Assembly: GCA_018714665.1 (NCBI GenBank)
Contig: DVNA01000156.1
Location: 1-7,301 of the forward strand
From: Candidatus Gallibacteroides avistercoris
Lineage (GTDB): Bacteria; Bacteroidota; Bacteroidia; Bacteroidales; CHK158-818
Direction of reading: 5' to 3'
DNA length: 7,301 nt
Position 1 is the stretch's first letter. Each line of letters starts with the position of its first letter. Positions 5,907 to 7,301 of this stretch are shown here, one piece after another. The notes under the pieces are model-generated. The model saw only the letters and a list, made by a program, of their open reading frames with translations, made no database searches and was not told where the DNA came from. The position numbers and the translations under genes were made by a program.

Positions 5907-6050
5907 TGTTCATTGTAGCCGTATAAACATTCATTCTACTCACAAACAAAACACTCTGATATCCAACTATTTATTAGATACCCGCAGACAGAGTAAACGT
6001 AAGAATCTGTAAAACAGACGCTCAGAGGAAAAGTCTCCAAGAATTCTTCT
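5907..6050. other. intergenic region without a recognised gene
   Basis: Between the post-tRNA hairpin and the GH43 promoter element I see no convincing coding sequence or RNA gene. The only open frame here, starting at 5821, begins inside the tRNA and has no recognisable content. Small dyads occur (TCTGT-AAA-ACAGA at 6006-6018 and AAGAATTCTT at 6039-6048). They are too short to call with confidence. Confidence 0.6.
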
Positions 6051-6059
6051 TATTTTTGC
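6051..6059 (+). promoter_or_regulatory. predicted -7 promoter element of the GH43 gene
   Basis: TATTTTTGC matches TAnnTTTG plus pyrimidine exactly and lies 25 nt before the ATG at 6085. No good TTG element occurs at the expected -33 position (about 6028-6032), which would fit a regulated promoter needing an activator; that is inference. Confidence 0.5.
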
Positions 6060-6084
6060 CAAAAGACCTCTTTAACTTGACACA

Positions 6085-7301
6085 ATGACCATGAATAAAA
6101 AAATCTTTTCTATTTGTATCGTCTTGTTGGCTTTTGCCCCATTGTTTCCGACAAACATAGCCCGAGCAGCCAATCCATACCTGCCTTTGTGGGAATATAT
6201 TCCGGACGGTGAGCCGTATGTTTTTGAAGATCCTGACCTTCCGGGCAAATACCGGGTTTATATTTACGGGTCACACGACTCCATGAAAAACAGGTATTGC
6301 GGACGAGAACAGGTCGTATGGTCCGCCCCGGTAGATGACCTGAACAATTGGAGGTATGACGGTATAATCTTTGAATCGAAAACCGATGCCAACGGAGATA
6401 TGCTAAACGCCGACGGAACAGGAGACATTTTATTTGCTCCGGATGTAGCAGAAGTAATCGGGAAAGACGGGGAAAAAACATACTACCTCTATCCCAACAA
6501 TCAAGGAAATGGAAGAAAAAACATGGTAGCCAAATCTGACCGGCCCGATGGGCCGTTCACGGTGTGTAATTGGAGTCAAGAATCACCCCAAAAAACAGAA
6601 GGTATCTTGGCCTTCGACCCGGCCGTATTTGTTGATGACAACGGGAAAGTTTATGGTTATTGGGGGTTTGAAGAGTCGTGGGGTGCAGAGCTGGATCCCC
6701 ATACCATGGCGACCTTAAAAGAGGGATGCCAGCCGGTTAAGGACATGGTATCCAGCAACAAGCAAGAGGGAGAATTCCGTTTCTACGAAGCATCTTCCAT
6801 GCGAAAAATCAAAGATAAATATGTCTTCATATACAGTCGATGGACAGCAGACGGAGAATTCGGCCTTCCCGGGAGCAACTACACCTTAGCTTACGCTTAC
6901 AGCAACCACCCGTTAGGCCCTTTCACTTACGGAGGGACCTTGATCGATGGACGTGGACGCGGTGTGGACAATACCGGGAAACCAGTCCCGACAGCTACAC
7001 CCGGAGGGAATACACACGGTAGTATTTTGGAAATCGACGGACAATGGTATGTATTTTTTCACCGTCAGTGCGGAACCAACGAGTACGCCAGACAAGCCAT
7101 GGTTGCCCCCATTGAAGTAAAAGTAACCGAGGGCCCGGAAGGAACGGTAGAAATTACAGAAGGAGAATACACCTCAGAAGGATTTGAAATAGGAGGGTTA
7201 AACCCATACAAGAAATATTCAGCCGGTATTGCCTGTTATTATACGGGGCCGCAACCGGCAAAAAGTTCGTGGCCAAACTTTTTATTTTCAGGGTCGTATA
7301 T
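6085..7301 (+). CDS. exported glycoside hydrolase family 43 protein (arabinofuranosidase/xylosidase-like), 3' end outside window
   Basis: The reading frame stays open from 6085 to the window edge, giving 405 codons of an incomplete gene. A signal peptide is clear: KK, then a hydrophobic run IFSICIVLLAFAPLF, and a likely signal peptidase I site after ARA (residue 28). With no lipobox Cys, the protein is probably periplasmic or secreted. The mature part shows the GH43 five-bladed propeller pattern with the three expected acidic residues: base D41 in EYIPDGEPYVF, pKa-tuning D178 in AFDPAVFVDDNGKVYGYWG, and acid E235 in FRFYEASSMR. H311 in GGNTHGSILEIDGQWYVFFHR is also typical. Family 43 enzymes usually remove arabinose or xylose from plant polysaccharides, but activity varies and the substrate cannot be fixed here. 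Blades continue to about residue 345, and what follows may be a second domain. An in-frame TAA at 6073-6075 limits the start to ATG 6085 or ATG 6091; neither has a Shine-Dalgarno. Confidence 0.87.
   Translation, partial: MTMNKKIFSICIVLLAFAPLFPTNIARAANPYLPLWEYIPDGEPYVFEDPDLPGKYRVYIYGSHDSMKNRYCGREQVVWSAPVDDLNNWRYDGIIFESKTDANGDMLNADGTGDILFAPDVAEVIGKDGEKTYYLYPNNQGNGRKNMVAKSDRPDGPFTVCNWSQESPQKTEGILAFDPAVFVDDNGKVYGYWGFEESWGAELDPHTMATLKEGCQPVKDMVSSNKQEGEFRFYEASSMRKIKDKYVFIYSRWTADGEFGLPGSNYTLAYAYSNHPLGPFTYGGTLIDGRGRGVDNTGKPVPTATPGGNTHGSILEIDGQWYVFFHRQCGTNEYARQAMVAPIEVKVTEGPEGTVEITEGEYTSEGFEIGGLNPYKKYSAGIACYYTGPQPAKSSWPNFLFSGSY

Noticed and set aside
5821..6012. 63-codon open frame downstream of the tRNA anticodon
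   Set aside because: It starts within the tRNA and runs through the hairpin; the translation has no recognisable domain.
6006..6018. Small hairpin TCTGT-AAA-ACAGA as a terminator or riboswitch
   Set aside because: A 5-bp stem with a 3-nt loop is easily found by chance and no T run or conserved aptamer pattern is visible.
1..7301. CRISPR array, transposon, phage or toxin-antitoxin system
   Set aside because: There are no regularly spaced repeats, no transposase or integrase motifs, no terminal inverted repeats, and no small paired genes of the toxin-antitoxin type.

Overview
This window looks like a piece of a Bacteroidota chromosome, most likely order Bacteroidales. The evidence is five or six promoter-like sites matching the Bacteroidota -7 element TAnnTTTG, very weak Shine-Dalgarno sequences, a four-gene 2-oxoacid:ferredoxin oxidoreductase operon typical of anaerobes in this group, and a secreted family 43 glycoside hydrolase. 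No transposase, phage gene, integrase or CRISPR array is visible. Most of the window is housekeeping or core anaerobic metabolism.

Layout. Positions 1-826 (+) hold the C-terminal part of the RNA-binding protein Tex. It overlaps by an ATGA a short, divergent HPPK (FolK)-like gene (823-1197, +). A strong hairpin with T runs on both sides (1198-1242) ends this pair, and it also ends the operon that converges on it from the right. That operon (minus strand, about 4006 down to 1269) is ferredoxin-like subunit, alpha, beta (TPP-binding), gamma: a complete heterotetrameric 2-oxoacid:ferredoxin oxidoreductase of the VOR/KGOR type. A divergent promoter region of about 170 bp separates it from an RsmI-like SAM-dependent methyltransferase (4143-4847, +). 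This is followed by a YycJ/WalJ-like metallo-beta-lactamase-fold hydrolase (4888-5688, +) with its own promoter, a tRNA-Lys(CTT) gene (5780-5852, +) with its own promoter, a long two-part hairpin (5858-5906), about 180 bp without genes, and then the first 405 codons of an exported GH43 enzyme that runs off the right edge (6085-7301, +).

How the genes work together. The oxidoreductase operon is one functional unit: the four subunits together decarboxylate 2-oxoacids to acyl-CoA and reduce ferredoxin, or run in reverse. The other genes look like independent neighbours. Tex and the HPPK-like gene are coupled by overlap, but no shared pathway is apparent. The methyltransferase and the MBL protein lie in tandem, each with its own likely promoter. 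The GH43 gene may begin a polysaccharide-utilisation segment beyond the window, but no SusC/D or regulator is visible here.

I did not find evidence of an undescribed system. The points most worth a second look are the shortened HPPK-like protein lacking canonical binding residues, the unusual hairpin after the tRNA, and two dyad sequences in the divergent promoter region.
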